DNA from: Acidithrix ferrooxidans
Lineage (GTDB): Bacteria; Actinomycetota; Acidimicrobiia; Acidimicrobiales; Acidimicrobiaceae
DNA length: 46,883 nucleotides
Assembly: GCF_000949295.1 (NCBI RefSeq)
Contig: NZ_JXYS01000066.1
Coordinates: forward strand, 1-46,883
Direction of reading: 5' to 3'
In this document: piece after piece, positions 17,373 to 26,468 of the stretch
Layout of the letters: each line of letters starts with the position of its first letter
Numbering within the stretch: the first letter of the stretch is position 1
Made by a program: the position numbers and the translations under genes
Notes under the pieces: model-generated
The model's database searches: none
The model's input: the letters and a program-made list of their open reading frames with translations, nothing else
Told to the model about the DNA's origin: nothing

Positions 17373-19046
17373 CTAGTGCTTTTTCTTCGGTAAAAACTTC
17401 GATTTTCGCTGTGATCGTTGGGCATTTTCTTCCATTCGGCTTCGGATGATCTCTCTTCGTTCTCGGAGTTCACGATAGGTAATGGCGTTTGTTTGCTGTT
17501 CGAGGCCCAGTGAGTTTTTGACTCCTTCGAGATCGACAGGCACTTCACGAAGGTCTACTCCCACGTCAGCTGCGATTCGAGCCCCATGCTTGGTTGCAAA
17601 GTAAGCAGCTAAATATGTGATCTCAGAGAATAGATCGACATCGGGGGCGAGCTTCGCGATTGATGAGTCTAGGAATATCATGTTTTTTATAAAGAGCATT
17701 AGCTCCTTAGGCAACTTTGCCCCATAACCTAAAAGTGCTTTGGTAAGCTCACGGATCTCTTTGGTAAGCTCTTCTGGAGACATTGAAGTCGGGTCTTTGG
17801 TGGGACGATCAAGCCCCAGATCTGCTATTACCAATTCGATATCGGTATCTATTGGTAGGGCTCCTAGGTCGCGCAGGGCGCTGGTTTGCATTCTAACGTC
17901 GTTTACCGTACCGCCCATAAGCAGCCGTAGAAATGCCAGTCGTTTTTCCTCGCTAAGCCGTCCGGTTATTCCATAGTCAAGTAGTCCAACAGTACCATCT
18001 TTTTGAACCAGAAGATTGCCTCCATGAAGGTCTCCATGGAAGATTCCAAAGAGCATGGCACCTTCCATGAAACCGACAAGGGCGGCCCTGAGAACCGCTG
18101 AAGTGTCGATTCCCGCATTGCGCATTCCGATTGCGTCGTCCCAGGCAAAGCCTTCTAGACGTTCCATAACTAGGACCCGGCGCGTAACATACCGACGGTG
18201 GGGTCTTGGAACAACGATGGCTCGCTGATCAGTCTCGGCGAGCAGTCTGGCTACATCTAACATGTTGGCCGCCTCTAAACGAAAGTCCAACTCTTCGACG
18301 ATGGTCTCAGCAAATAGTTCAACGAGAGCAGGGGGGTTTGCTAGCGCTGAGACTGGAATTCGACCAATGAGTGCGGGTGCAAACCATGCCATCGCTGCAA
18401 GGTCGCGTGTGACCAGGTCGCCAACGGTACTTCGCTGGACTTTTACCACGACTTGTTCTCCCGAGCGAAGGCGACCCAGGTGGACTTGGGCGATAGATGC
18501 TGAAGCTATTGGCTTTTCTTCAAACTCTAGAAATACCTCTTCGAGCTCTGCGCCAAGGTCCTCTTCAACTGTCTTTCTGACAATCTCGAATGGTTCTGGG
18601 CGCACTCTATCACGGAGTTCTTTGAATTCAGTTACAAGCTCCTCGGGAAAAATTCCTTCACCTGACGAGATAATTTGACCGAGTTTAACGTAAGTCGGAC
18701 CGAGTGCTTCAAAGGAGACCTTTAGTCGCCTAGAAAGTCCAATCCTTGAGATGGGATTCCCTTTGGGCTTTTCTTTGAGTTTCCACATGACTAGCGCTAT
18801 CGCTATCGAGGTGCCTACTTTGACTACTCGGGAGGTGGGAGGAAGCTTTTTTCGGGCCAAAAGGCGTGGTACGGATTCCTGGCTTCGGCGCCTTAGCCGA
18901 TCTATACCTCCAAGCCAGAGATAATGGTCGAGGTCGACTACCCATGGTCCGTTTTTAGAAAATGATCCTATCGAATAATCAGAAGGTGCCTGGATTTGGC
19001 TGGCCTCTTCTACGTTTGTTGCTGCATCTATATTTTGTGATTCCAC
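17373..19046 (-). CDS. AarF/UbiB (ABC1) family atypical kinase
   Basis: Member of the ABC1/UbiB protein-kinase-like family, linked in bacteria to isoprenoid-quinone synthesis or lipid homeostasis. The hallmarks are present: GPTYVKLGQIISS (the KxGQ motif, about residue 120), the Ala-rich SASIAQVHLG in place of a normal P-loop, and VVVKVQR with the ATP Lys. The catalytic loop HGDLHGGNLLV and LLDYGITGRL with the metal Asp also fit. GTG 19046 is chosen because AAGG lies nine bases upstream; TTG 19064 lacks a site. No C-terminal membrane helix is obvious; the tail is basic (RKSKFLPKKKH). It is monocistronic. Menaquinone-related function is an inference, as menC lies 13 kb away. Confidence 0.88.
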   Translation of the reverse strand: MESQNIDAATNVEEASQIQAPSDYSIGSFSKNGPWVVDLDHYLWLGGIDRLRRRSQESVPRLLARKKLPPTSRVVKVGTSIAIALVMWKLKEKPKGNPISRIGLSRRLKVSFEALGPTYVKLGQIISSGEGIFPEELVTEFKELRDRVRPEPFEIVRKTVEEDLGAELEEVFLEFEEKPIASASIAQVHLGRLRSGEQVVVKVQRSTVGDLVTRDLAAMAWFAPALIGRIPVSALANPPALVELFAETIVEELDFRLEAANMLDVARLLAETDQRAIVVPRPHRRYVTRRVLVMERLEGFAWDDAIGMRNAGIDTSAVLRAALVGFMEGAMLFGIFHGDLHGGNLLVQKDGTVGLLDYGITGRLSEEKRLAFLRLLMGGTVNDVRMQTSALRDLGALPIDTDIELVIADLGLDRPTKDPTSMSPEELTKEIRELTKALLGYGAKLPKELMLFIKNMIFLDSSIAKLAPDVDLFSEITYLAAYFATKHGARIAADVGVDLREVPVDLEGVKNSLGLEQQTNAITYRELRERREIIRSRMEENAQRSQRKSKFLPKKKH

Positions 19047-19064
19047 AGAGTTAAACCTTACCAA

Positions 19065-19701
19065 GGCTTGCAGATTATTGGTATGAAAGTCCTTTTAGGA
19101 GCTTTGAATTGGCAATTTTACCCTATCGATTAAGGAATTGTTTTTACGTGCACCACTTTGGATCTTCATGGCCAACGCTATCTCGGAGTTCTTGTTGGGT
19201 GTCGCCTCGTACCGCAGTGCTATCTAACTGAGTTGCTCAGTTTTGTTTAATTTTGCTCAAATCGAGTGATTCCGCCATCTTTATCTTGGATTCGTTTACC
19301 TTTTGATTGCTGTCGTCACATCGAGATTGATACCCAAAATGGCTCAAGGCAAAAATGTAACTGGATAAGCAGAGTTGATCACTTGTCTTCATGGATGGTT
19401 TGACTTCTACTGACCATTTGATTGCACTATTTGGGTCAGTAGTTATTTTTGATTGCGTGCGCATGACTCAAATCGGTAAGTCTTCTAATGCTCATTAAAA
19501 ATTGACATTGATGATAGATCGATTAATGATAAGCCCGAATTTTTTATCGAGGTGGTTTTATCGATCGTCCTCTTTGGGCACTTGTCATATTGAGATGTTT
19601 ATTTGCGCTTGAAAGCTCCGGAATCGCCGTGGAGTAAGTAGTAGTTGATCGCGAAAGTAGCGAGTTTAGCGAAATTTTATAGCTACTACTGCCGCGGTTA
19701 A
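19065..19701. other. Gap upstream of the AarF/UbiB-like gene
   Basis: About 640 bases with no supported gene; the small frames here lack ribosome binding sites and coding character. It should contain the promoter of the leftward AarF/UbiB-like gene. It ends at the fab operon terminator. Confidence 0.5.
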
Positions 19702-19747
19702 AGGCCAAAACCCCATAAATGAGAGTTTCTCTATGGGGTTTTGGCCT
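19702..19747 (-). terminator. Strong terminator hairpin of the fab operon
   Basis: AGGCCAAAACCCCATA (19702-19717) and its exact complement (19732-19747) form a 16-base perfect stem around a 14-base loop that can itself pair GAGA/TCTC. On the minus strand it is 64 bases after the fabF stop and is followed by TTTAA. It can also act on rightward transcripts, as the stem is symmetrical. Confidence 0.85.
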
Positions 19748-19810
19748 GAAAGCAGGTAATCAAAATCATCAGACTTGTTATTACGGAGTTATTGTGATTC
19801 TAGCTACGAG

Positions 19811-21019
19811 CTATCCTTCATATTTCGAAAAGATCAAGCTGCCGTTATGGCCGCCAAAGCCAAATGAGTTTGAAATGATTGCCCCGTCTGGCAGACTCCG
19901 TGCACTCCCAATCACGACATCAATATCGATTTCAGGGTCAACATTTTTAGTATTTGCCGTTGGTGGAATCATCCCGTGCTCAAAGGTGAGACATGAAGCG
20001 ATGGCTTCAATTGCACCAGCGGCACCAAGTGAGTGGCCCAGCGCACCTTTGATGGAGGTGACTGGCGGTCGAGATTGTCCAAAGACCTTTGCAATTGCTT
20101 CGGCTTCGCCACGGTCATTCAACTGAGTTGAGGTGCCGTGAGCATTCACGTGGCCAATTTGCTCAGGAGCTAGCCCCGCATCAGCTAGGGCGAGCTCCAT
20201 GCATCCGGCCGCGCCAACTCCATGGGGAGCGGGAGCGGTAATATGGTGGGCATCCGCATTTGAACCATATCCAGATACGATTCCATAGATATGAGCACCA
20301 CGGGCAATTGCGTGACCAAGCTCTTCCAAGACCACAACCCCAGCGCCTTCGGCCATCAAAAAGCCATCACGCTCGGTGTCGAAGGGCCTAGATATTCCAC
20401 TTGAGGAGGCCGCAGTCATATTTGCGAAGCCAGCAACAGCAGTTGGTGTACTTGCAACTTCAGCGCCACCAGCCAGCATGACGGTTGCACGTCCGGTCGC
20501 AATCTCCCTAGCAGCATTGCCAATTGCCTGGGTTCCAGCCGCACACGCAGTTGCGGTTGTTTGACAGGTGTTTGTAAATCCAAACTTCATCGAAATGGTT
20601 GCCGCATTGGAATTTGCCATCATCATTGGAACTAGGAAAGGTGTTACCCTGTCTGCTCCGCGAGTGTGGCAGATAACTATCTGCGCCTCGAGGGTGGTGA
20701 GCCCTCCTACGCCGGTTCCCATCCATACGCCAGCTCTGGCCGGGTCGACCTCTAGAGAACCCGTGTCTTGCATTGCTAGTATCGAAGCAGCGAGTCCCAT
20801 CTGGTTGTATCTATCGGCACGACGTGCGTCTTTAACACCCATATAAACAGATGGATCGAAATCGGGAATCAGTCGTGAACCGGAGTATTCGGGTTGGTTG
20901 ATTCCATTCCAGAATGCCTCCTTGCCAGTACCGACTGAGGACACGACGCCAACACCAGTGATTGCGACCTGGTATGGCGCTTCAATGCTTTGACCGGCTT
21001 GTGTCCACGCTATCTTCAT
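19811..21019 (-). CDS. fabF: 3-oxoacyl-ACP synthase II
   Basis: Elongating beta-ketoacyl-ACP synthase of type II fatty-acid synthesis, 402 residues. It has the catalytic Cys159 in TATACAAGTQAIG, the first His in NAHGTSTQLND, and the second His in GALGHSLGAAGA. The C-terminal NSFGFGGHN loop also fits. Its ATG overlaps the acpP stop by four bases (ATGA), so it is coupled to acpP. It is last in fabD-fabH-fabG-acpP-fabF, before a strong terminator. The N-terminus is about ten residues longer than usual (MKIAWTQAGQSIEAP), but the overlap supports this start. Confidence 0.95.
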   Translation of the reverse strand: MKIAWTQAGQSIEAPYQVAITGVGVVSSVGTGKEAFWNGINQPEYSGSRLIPDFDPSVYMGVKDARRADRYNQMGLAASILAMQDTGSLEVDPARAGVWMGTGVGGLTTLEAQIVICHTRGADRVTPFLVPMMMANSNAATISMKFGFTNTCQTTATACAAGTQAIGNAAREIATGRATVMLAGGAEVASTPTAVAGFANMTAASSSGISRPFDTERDGFLMAEGAGVVVLEELGHAIARGAHIYGIVSGYGSNADAHHITAPAPHGVGAAGCMELALADAGLAPEQIGHVNAHGTSTQLNDRGEAEAIAKVFGQSRPPVTSIKGALGHSLGAAGAIEAIASCLTFEHGMIPPTANTKNVDPEIDIDVVIGSARSLPDGAIISNSFGFGGHNGSLIFSKYEG

Positions 21020-21258
21020 GCAATTTTGCCTTTTACTAAATTGAAGGCGCCACCAACTGTGTCGACACCTTCGAGTTCAGACTCCTCCACCTTTATGGAA
21101 AAAGAATCTTCCAACTCCATAACCAACTCTACGATATCAAGACTGTCAGCGTCTAGGTCCTCAGCAAAATTTGCTTCCATGACTACTTTGTCTGGGCTTA
21201 CGCCGAGAACCTTGACTGCGCACTCCTTGAACTGCTCAAAAGCCTTAGCGTCGTCCAT
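21016..21258 (-). CDS. acpP: Acyl carrier protein
   Basis: Carries the growing acyl chain on a phosphopantetheine attached to Ser39 of the DADSLDIVELV motif. I prefer ATG 21258, which gives an 80-residue protein of normal ACP length and has AGGA ten bases upstream. An in-frame ATG at 21309 would add 17 residues with a run of Gln (a CAA repeat) and also has a plausible AAGGGAT site. The acidic helix surface and conserved Asp-Ser-Leu are intact. It sits between fabG and fabF, overlapping fabF by four bases. Two products from two starts are possible. Confidence 0.93.
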   Translation of the reverse strand: MDDAKAFEQFKECAVKVLGVSPDKVVMEANFAEDLDADSLDIVELVMELEDSFSIKVEESELEGVDTVGGAFNLVKGKIA

Positions 21259-21382
21259 CTTCGCAACTTCCTTCTTTTGTTGTTGTTGTTTCCCATGAGA
21301 ATCCGCCATCTGGCTTATCCCTTTTTATGCCAAGGTAGTGGCATTCCTTCCGATAAATGATAGCGGATCTGGCGGCGATGGA

Positions 21383-22114
21383 CTAAAAGCCCATCGATAG
21401 TCCTCCGTCAACAGGCAATATCACCCCGGTAATGTACGCAGCTTCTTCCGATACGAGAAACGCTATGGCTCCTGATATGTCCGAAGGCTCCGCAACTCTT
21501 TGCATTGGAATTGATGAAGTCATCTCATCCATGCGCTTTTGGCTCAGATTGGCTGTCATTGCCGTAGCAACGGCGCCGGGCGCAATGACATTGGCCGTAA
21601 TATTTCTGCTTGCCACTTCTCGAGCTAGAGATCTAGCAAAGCCGCTCAGACCTGCTTTTGATGCGGCATAGTTGGCTTGACCAGGTCCCCCCATCCCTGC
21701 GATTACCGATGAGACAAAAACAATTCTACCAAATCTGGCTCGAACCATCGATGGTAGAACTTTTTTCGTGAGTCTAAAGGCTCCGGTCAGGTTGGTTTCG
21801 ATTACAGAATCCCATGCGTCGTGGGACATCCTAAGTAAGAGAGTGTCTTCTGTGATACCTGCATTTACGATTAGAATCTCGATCTTACCGAATTTGGCTT
21901 CAACTTGATCGATAGCGGAATCTATAGAGTCGCTATCTGAGACGTCGCAGGAGACCTCCATGAATCGATCTCCGTATTTGGTTAGATTTTCACTACTGTG
22001 GCGAGATCGATAGGTGACCGCTACCTTGTATCCTCTCTCAAGAAGTACCTCAGAGGTGGCTGCTCCAATTCCAGTTGCGCCACCGGTGATAAATACACAC
22101 CTTGACTCTTGCAC
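21383..22114 (-). CDS. fabG: 3-oxoacyl-ACP reductase
   Basis: NADPH-dependent reductase of the fatty-acid cycle, SDR fold, about 243 residues. It has TGGATGIGAA for the cofactor, the Arg after the second strand (TYRSRHS) that fits NADPH, IVNAG, and the catalytic Ser in SSVIAG. NYAASKAG carries Tyr and Lys, and DGGLSMGF is at the end. GTG 22114 shares one base with the fabH stop and has GGTGGGTGG upstream. A GTG at 22126 overlaps fabH further and has no site. Context within the fab operon separates it from the SDR at 8018. Confidence 0.92.
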   Translation of the reverse strand: MQESRCVFITGGATGIGAATSEVLLERGYKVAVTYRSRHSSENLTKYGDRFMEVSCDVSDSDSIDSAIDQVEAKFGKIEILIVNAGITEDTLLLRMSHDAWDSVIETNLTGAFRLTKKVLPSMVRARFGRIVFVSSVIAGMGGPGQANYAASKAGLSGFARSLAREVASRNITANVIAPGAVATAMTANLSQKRMDEMTSSIPMQRVAEPSDISGAIAFLVSEEAAYITGVILPVDGGLSMGF

Positions 22115-23046
22115 TAAACCACCCACCGTATCACTGCTGCAGCCCAGGTCATTCCGGCTCCAAAGCCGCAGAAGAGAACATGGTCACCATTTTGAAGTCG
22201 TCCCATCTCAGCGGCTGCAACCAAGGCTAATGGAATGCTACCGGAGGAGGTATTGCCAGTTTTATCTAAAACTATCGCGGTTTTTTCAATCGGGATTCCG
22301 AGGCGATTGGTTGCCGCTTCTATGATTCGCAGGTTTGCTTGATGAGGTACGACGAGGGATACATCTGAGGCTGCGATTCCTGCACGCTCCAAGGCTTGCT
22401 TGGAAGACGCAACCATGGCTAGAACTGCCTTCTTGTAGACTTCACGCCCTTCCATCTTCATGTATCCGCCGTGATCACAGTAAAGGATAGGCACGAGACT
22501 TCCATCGACACCTAAGTCCCATCCCAAAAAGGCATTGTCTTGTAACTCTGTACGCTCCATGATTACAGCGCCAGCGCCGTCCGCAAAGAGTACTGCTGTT
22601 GAGCGGTCTTCCTGGTCTGTTATTCGACTCAGGGTATCCGATCCAACGACAAGAATCCGCTTGACTCCAGTTGCAATCATTGAGTTGGCTAGGACCATAG
22701 CATAGACAAAGCCCGCGCATGCCGCGTTGACATCAAAGGCTCCGCAATTGAGGCCGAGCTCTGCTTGCACTGTCGCTGAGGTCGCAGGAATAGTCTGCTC
22801 CGGGGTTGTCGTAGAAAGAATCAAAAGATCGATATCTTTAGGTTCTAGTCCGGCATTCGCCAATGCTTTCTGTGAAGCTTCGATTGCGAGCGAGGATGTG
22901 GTGCCTCCAAATCGACGCTCTTTGATGCCCGTTCGTTCGGTTATCCAAGCATCGTTGGTTTCGAGGCGAGCCTCAAAGTCGGCGTTTGTCACGACGGTGT
23001 CGGGAAGCGCAGAACCCCACCCTACAATCTTTGATCCATAAAACAC
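22114..23046 (-). CDS. fabH: 3-oxoacyl-ACP synthase III
   Basis: Starts fatty-acid synthesis by condensing an acyl-CoA with malonyl-ACP. The 310-residue protein has the catalytic Cys110 in DVNAACAGFVYAM, the His in VPHQANLRI, and the Asn in KTGNTSSGSIPLAL. NDAWITERTGI at the N-terminus also fits. The start is GTG 23046, two bases after the fabD stop. Primer specificity (acetyl versus branched) cannot be read from sequence with confidence. Confidence 0.95.
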   Translation of the reverse strand: MFYGSKIVGWGSALPDTVVTNADFEARLETNDAWITERTGIKERRFGGTTSSLAIEASQKALANAGLEPKDIDLLILSTTTPEQTIPATSATVQAELGLNCGAFDVNAACAGFVYAMVLANSMIATGVKRILVVGSDTLSRITDQEDRSTAVLFADGAGAVIMERTELQDNAFLGWDLGVDGSLVPILYCDHGGYMKMEGREVYKKAVLAMVASSKQALERAGIAASDVSLVVPHQANLRIIEAATNRLGIPIEKTAIVLDKTGNTSSGSIPLALVAAAEMGRLQNGDHVLFCGFGAGMTWAAAVIRWVV

Positions 23047-23048
23047 GT

Positions 23049-24239
23049 TTAGTTATCCAATGCGGTTCGTAGCCAAGCGATTGGCTGTCCTGTAGTTACT
23101 CTTTCACCATCTGAGGCGAGATATCCGCTTAGAATGCCGGTAAATGGCGATCTAACGGCCTCGCTGTTTACCTCTCCGAGGCTATTTCCAACTGAGACTC
23201 GATCTTTGAGTCCAATCTCGTGAGACAGTGAAAATACTCCTGCGTTAGGAGAGACAACTATTCGTTCAGATGCATAAAGATGTTCGCCTAATACCATCTC
23301 GTTAGGTACTGCGGTGCGAGCGTTTGCCTCGACTGCCATGATCAATTTATCGAGGTCGTTAGGGGTCTGAACCGAGATGCCAGTTACGTCTGGAGCGGCT
23401 CGTTTAGCAAGGCCAGTCAATACGTTACCTGGACCAATTTCAACAAGCAACGTTGTACCTAGGTCTCGAAGTTTGGCTAGTGACCTAGTCCACATAACAG
23501 GCGATGTTAGTTGTTGCGCGAGAAGCCGTATCCAGTCTGCTGCACGTCGATACGGAAACGCATCGACATTGGCGACTACGGGTACTTCGGCGTCGTAGAA
23601 ACGGGAATCTAAAAGTGCTCTGCGAAGACGTTGTCTCGCGTGCTCCATATATGGGGTATGAAAGGCACCATTTACAGGTAGAACTAAGGCTTTTTTGGCG
23701 CCAATTTCACGTGCAATATCGATGGCACGTTCGAGGGCGTCGCGCCTTCCAGAGAGTACGACTTGGCCTGGAGCGTTGTAGTTGGCTACCCAAACTTCGC
23801 CTCCGGCTGCATCGCATGCCTTTTCTGCGCCGTCGTCATCGATTCCTAAAAGTGCTGCCATTGCACCCGGATTCTCTTCAGCTGCATTTTGCATGGCTTC
23901 GGCTCGCTCGCCGACCAGTTTTGCACCCGTGTCAAATGGAAGGGCACCTGCGGCGACAAGTGCGCAGTATTCTCCTAGTGAGTGACCGGCGCAAATTGAA
24001 GGAGTGACTCCGGTTCTCTCGATAGCATCAAGCACAAGCATCGACATTGTATAGGTGACGAGTTGAGTGTTGCGAGTTTGAGCAAGCGTCTGCTGGTCAG
24101 CGTACAAAAGTAACGAGGCTATATCTCGATTGGTTGCTTCAGACGCATCGGCCACGACCTCCCATGAAGGATGGTCAACCCACGGAGCTCCCATGCCAGG
24201 TTTTTGGGAACCTTGTCCTGGAAAAGTGAACGCTATCAC
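23049..24239 (-). CDS. fabD: Malonyl-CoA:ACP transacylase with C-terminal lipoyl-like domain
   Basis: Moves malonyl from CoA to ACP. Residues 1 to about 310 are an ordinary FabD: FTFPGQGSQKPGMG, the nucleophile Ser87 in AGHSLGEYCAL, the catalytic His in NGAFHTPYM, and VEIGPGNVLTGL. At 396 residues it is about 85 longer than usual. Residues about 318-392 look like a biotinyl/lipoyl barrel-sandwich: two similar halves, SPNAGVFSLSHEIGLKDRVS and SPFTGILSGYLASDGERVTT, then GQPIAWLR. The hairpin between the halves reads EVNSEAV, so the Lys that normally carries biotin or lipoate is absent. GTG 24239 has AAGG six bases upstream. First gene of the fab operon. Confidence 0.92.
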   Translation of the reverse strand: MIAFTFPGQGSQKPGMGAPWVDHPSWEVVADASEATNRDIASLLLYADQQTLAQTRNTQLVTYTMSMLVLDAIERTGVTPSICAGHSLGEYCALVAAGALPFDTGAKLVGERAEAMQNAAEENPGAMAALLGIDDDGAEKACDAAGGEVWVANYNAPGQVVLSGRRDALERAIDIAREIGAKKALVLPVNGAFHTPYMEHARQRLRRALLDSRFYDAEVPVVANVDAFPYRRAADWIRLLAQQLTSPVMWTRSLAKLRDLGTTLLVEIGPGNVLTGLAKRAAPDVTGISVQTPNDLDKLIMAVEANARTAVPNEMVLGEHLYASERIVVSPNAGVFSLSHEIGLKDRVSVGNSLGEVNSEAVRSPFTGILSGYLASDGERVTTGQPIAWLRTALDN

Positions 24240-24854
24240 TTGGTGCCTTTCATTGCTGCACGTTTAATTTCGTGAAACATATTCCTATTAATTCTAGGCG
24301 TTGCTGCTTTAGTACCATCGGTAACTTGATTTTTATTGCCTAGATGCCTTGACAGTTTGTTGATAATATGTTATGGGAGCCAAGGCGTCTAGCAAAGTTA
24401 TACAAACGACTTGAGCCTCTGTGAGTTAGCCTTCGATGCTTTTGATCAGAGCGACTGCCACGTTTGCGGCTCGGCTGCAACATTGGGTGAAATTAAATTA
24501 TCGAGTTATTCTTCGTCCTTGTCTCGGTGCTCACCCATCTGTATTTGGGCGAAGCAATCTCTTTGTTAGTTGAGTTACGCCCATTTGGTGGGCTCTCTTC
24601 GAATTTAAACCTTATACATTTGACCAATTCTTTCAAATGCATACATATATAGACTCCGAAGAAGACACAAAGGTTACAAATTGATGGAATTAGCATCAAG
24701 GATCAACCGGTAAAAGCAGATGTATGCTTCGAAATTCTTTTAGTGGTCGTTTTTTGGATCAAGTGATTCAAGGTCTTTTTAGTCAATGAAGTGGTTTTTT
24801 TAATTTGAGACGTACTTTGGTGGGCAAGCACCTGTAAGATATTTGTTACACTTT
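24240..24854. other. Gap upstream of the fab operon
   Basis: About 615 bases with no supported gene. A TTGACA at 24349-24354 resembles a -35 box, but for rightward transcription, with no good -10. GCCTTG/CAAGGC flanks it as a weak inverted repeat. The fab operon promoter and the tRNA promoter must lie here. Confidence 0.4.
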
Positions 24855-24937
24855 GCCCGGGTGGTGGAATGGTAGACACGAAGGACTCAAAATCCTTTGC
24901 TCGCAAGGGCGTGCGGGTTCGAATCCCGCTCCGGGTA
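24855..24937 (+). tRNA. tRNA-Leu (anticodon CAA)
   Basis: The acceptor arm GCCCGGG (24855-24861) pairs with TCCGGGT before A73 at 24937. The anticodon arm AAGGA-CTCAAAA-TCCTT gives anticodon CAA, reading UUG leucine. The long variable arm (TGCTCGCAAGGGCGTG region) is the class II form expected for leucine. The T arm is GCGGG-TTCGAAT-CCCGC. CCA is not encoded. No duplicate of the 3' end is visible nearby, so there is no sign of integration at this tRNA. Confidence 0.95.
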
Positions 24938-25594
24938 CTCACGATATGGTTTGGTGCAAACGATTTGGAAGCTATTTGCAATCGTGCATGGCGCACGGCA
25001 CGCGATATGCTGATAAGCCAGCCGATTATTTGAACGCAAATTGTAGTTGGATCTCTGTTTCCGCATTTGTAATCGGTTATCCGAGCAAGTCGGTCGCCCA
25101 AGGCCCGAAATGGTTACGATCATATTTTATTCTTCCACACAGTACATGCTCTATTGACAAAGAGAGATAGGTCTTTCTTTGAGCGATAATCAGCATCCTT
25201 AGTAACTCATTTCCGATTGGAACTGTGTTTAGCCCGGACTGTGGCTAGAAAGGACTGTCACGCTTTTATTGCGACTTTCCTATTGTGGTGATGTGCCCGT
25301 TGGCCTTACTACTGTTCAATTCAGAAGTCGCCCTAATAACACAGGTGTGTGAAAGCGTACAATAACCGATTATGGAGCATCTGTGATCGGATCAAAGAAT
25401 TAGCTGAAGTGGCGAGTGTAAATTTCGCTTGGAGCCGACTTTGGAGATCGATTGCCATAATTATTTGGTATTTGGCCCTTATTAGTTAGATTGATGCATG
25501 CGTCGCGCCTTCTGGATCCAGACCCTGTTGCTGCTTACAGTCGGAACAATAGCTCTTCGGTTGTACTTGATCTATATTCCGCGGTCGCAGACGG
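24938..25594. other. Gap after the tRNA with one weak membrane frame
   Basis: No convincing gene. A 57-codon frame, 25498-25671 (+), begins MRRAFWIQTLLLLTVGTIAL, a good membrane helix. It has no ribosome binding site and runs antisense into the next gene, so I do not call it. The rest shows no repeats or RNA signals I can identify. Confidence 0.4.
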
Positions 25595-26164
25595 CTAGGG
25601 ATTTCTACCTGAAAGTTCAAGGAGGCGTTCGAGTGATCTCTTTGAGCTGTCTATCTCAGCGATTTGGTTAGGCCCGAAGCAGCCTGTTCGTTTGAGTTCG
25701 TTTTTTATGAATAGTGAAGATTCGTAGACGCAATCGGTTAGTTCTTGGTTGAGATCCTCATAGGTCCTAAGTGTTCGAGCTAGATCCCAGGCGTGAATTG
25801 TTAGGTCGCAAGACCTCAATAAGATTAAAGTTTCGATCGAAATATCCCCTTCGGGATGCTCAACTACTCTGTCTTGAGGCCAGCATTCTTCGAGGGACTC
25901 TCGTTGTTCATCGAGAGATTCGAGACACTCCAGGAATAGATCATCGGTGATGGTGGGCAAGGTGGGTAATGCCTCTACCTTTTGATTTGAAGCACCTTGA
26001 GCTAGGTACGCCGCAATTCTTGACCCTTGGGTAACGTGTATCAGTAGGTCTTGAACGTTCCAGCCCGGCCACGGTGTCGGGTTGGTAAGGTCGACATCTT
26101 CGATGGTTAAAAGCCGCTCCCTAAATGCTTCAGTTGCGAGCACTAGTATTCGATTTGGTTCCAT
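25595..26164 (-). CDS. DinB-like/mycothiol-dependent maleylpyruvate isomerase family protein
   Basis: A 189-residue four-helix-bundle protein of the TIGR03083/TIGR03086 type. The N-terminal NPTPWPGWNVQDLLIHVTQG (conserved PWPGW and metal His) and the central CDLTIHAWDLARTL (second metal His) are typical. Some members use mycothiol as cofactor, which only actinobacteria make; many have no known reaction, and none is assigned here. It stands alone, and its ATG at 26164 has a weak ribosome binding site. Confidence 0.75.
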   Translation of the reverse strand: MEPNRILVLATEAFRERLLTIEDVDLTNPTPWPGWNVQDLLIHVTQGSRIAAYLAQGASNQKVEALPTLPTITDDLFLECLESLDEQRESLEECWPQDRVVEHPEGDISIETLILLRSCDLTIHAWDLARTLRTYEDLNQELTDCVYESSLFIKNELKRTGCFGPNQIAEIDSSKRSLERLLELSGRNP

Positions 26165-26468
26165 GGAGTAATTTTACCATTCATAGTCCGTGATGGAATT
26201 GCCTAGATTTTTTAGTAATTATCCGTAGCCTTTAAAACATTGGTCGAATATTTGTTTCATAGGGTTTCCTTATGAATGTTGAGCTGATGCCGACTTATAT
26301 CACTACATTTGCTGTGTAGATATATCTGTCAGCGCATTTGCCAATTGTTTTCGTGTTAGATCGGTTTAAGCTTTTTGTGCTTGGTGTCGATAGTGATGGT
26401 GATGCGATGCACGTAGGACAGTGGATAGCAAGACATCGAACTTCGTCTTAATCTGTTGGAGAGATAGT
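26165..26468. other. Divergent promoter region
   Basis: About 300 bases between two divergent genes. It is AT-rich and should hold both promoters. I can point to no particular operator. Confidence 0.4.

Noticed and set aside
18262-18678. 138-codon plus-strand frame, Ser/Arg rich
   Set aside because: It lies wholly antisense to the AarF/UbiB-like gene, is low complexity and has no motif.
23504-24007. 167-codon plus-strand frame, Arg/Leu/His rich
   Set aside because: Antisense shadow of fabD; its composition mirrors the complement of the fabD codons.
24703-25101. 132-codon minus-strand frame across the tRNA
   Set aside because: It crosses the tRNA-Leu gene on the opposite strand, so it cannot be a real protein gene.
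24855-25594. Integrated element at tRNA-Leu
   Set aside because: No integrase, no duplicated tRNA 3' end and no phage-like genes are visible downstream.
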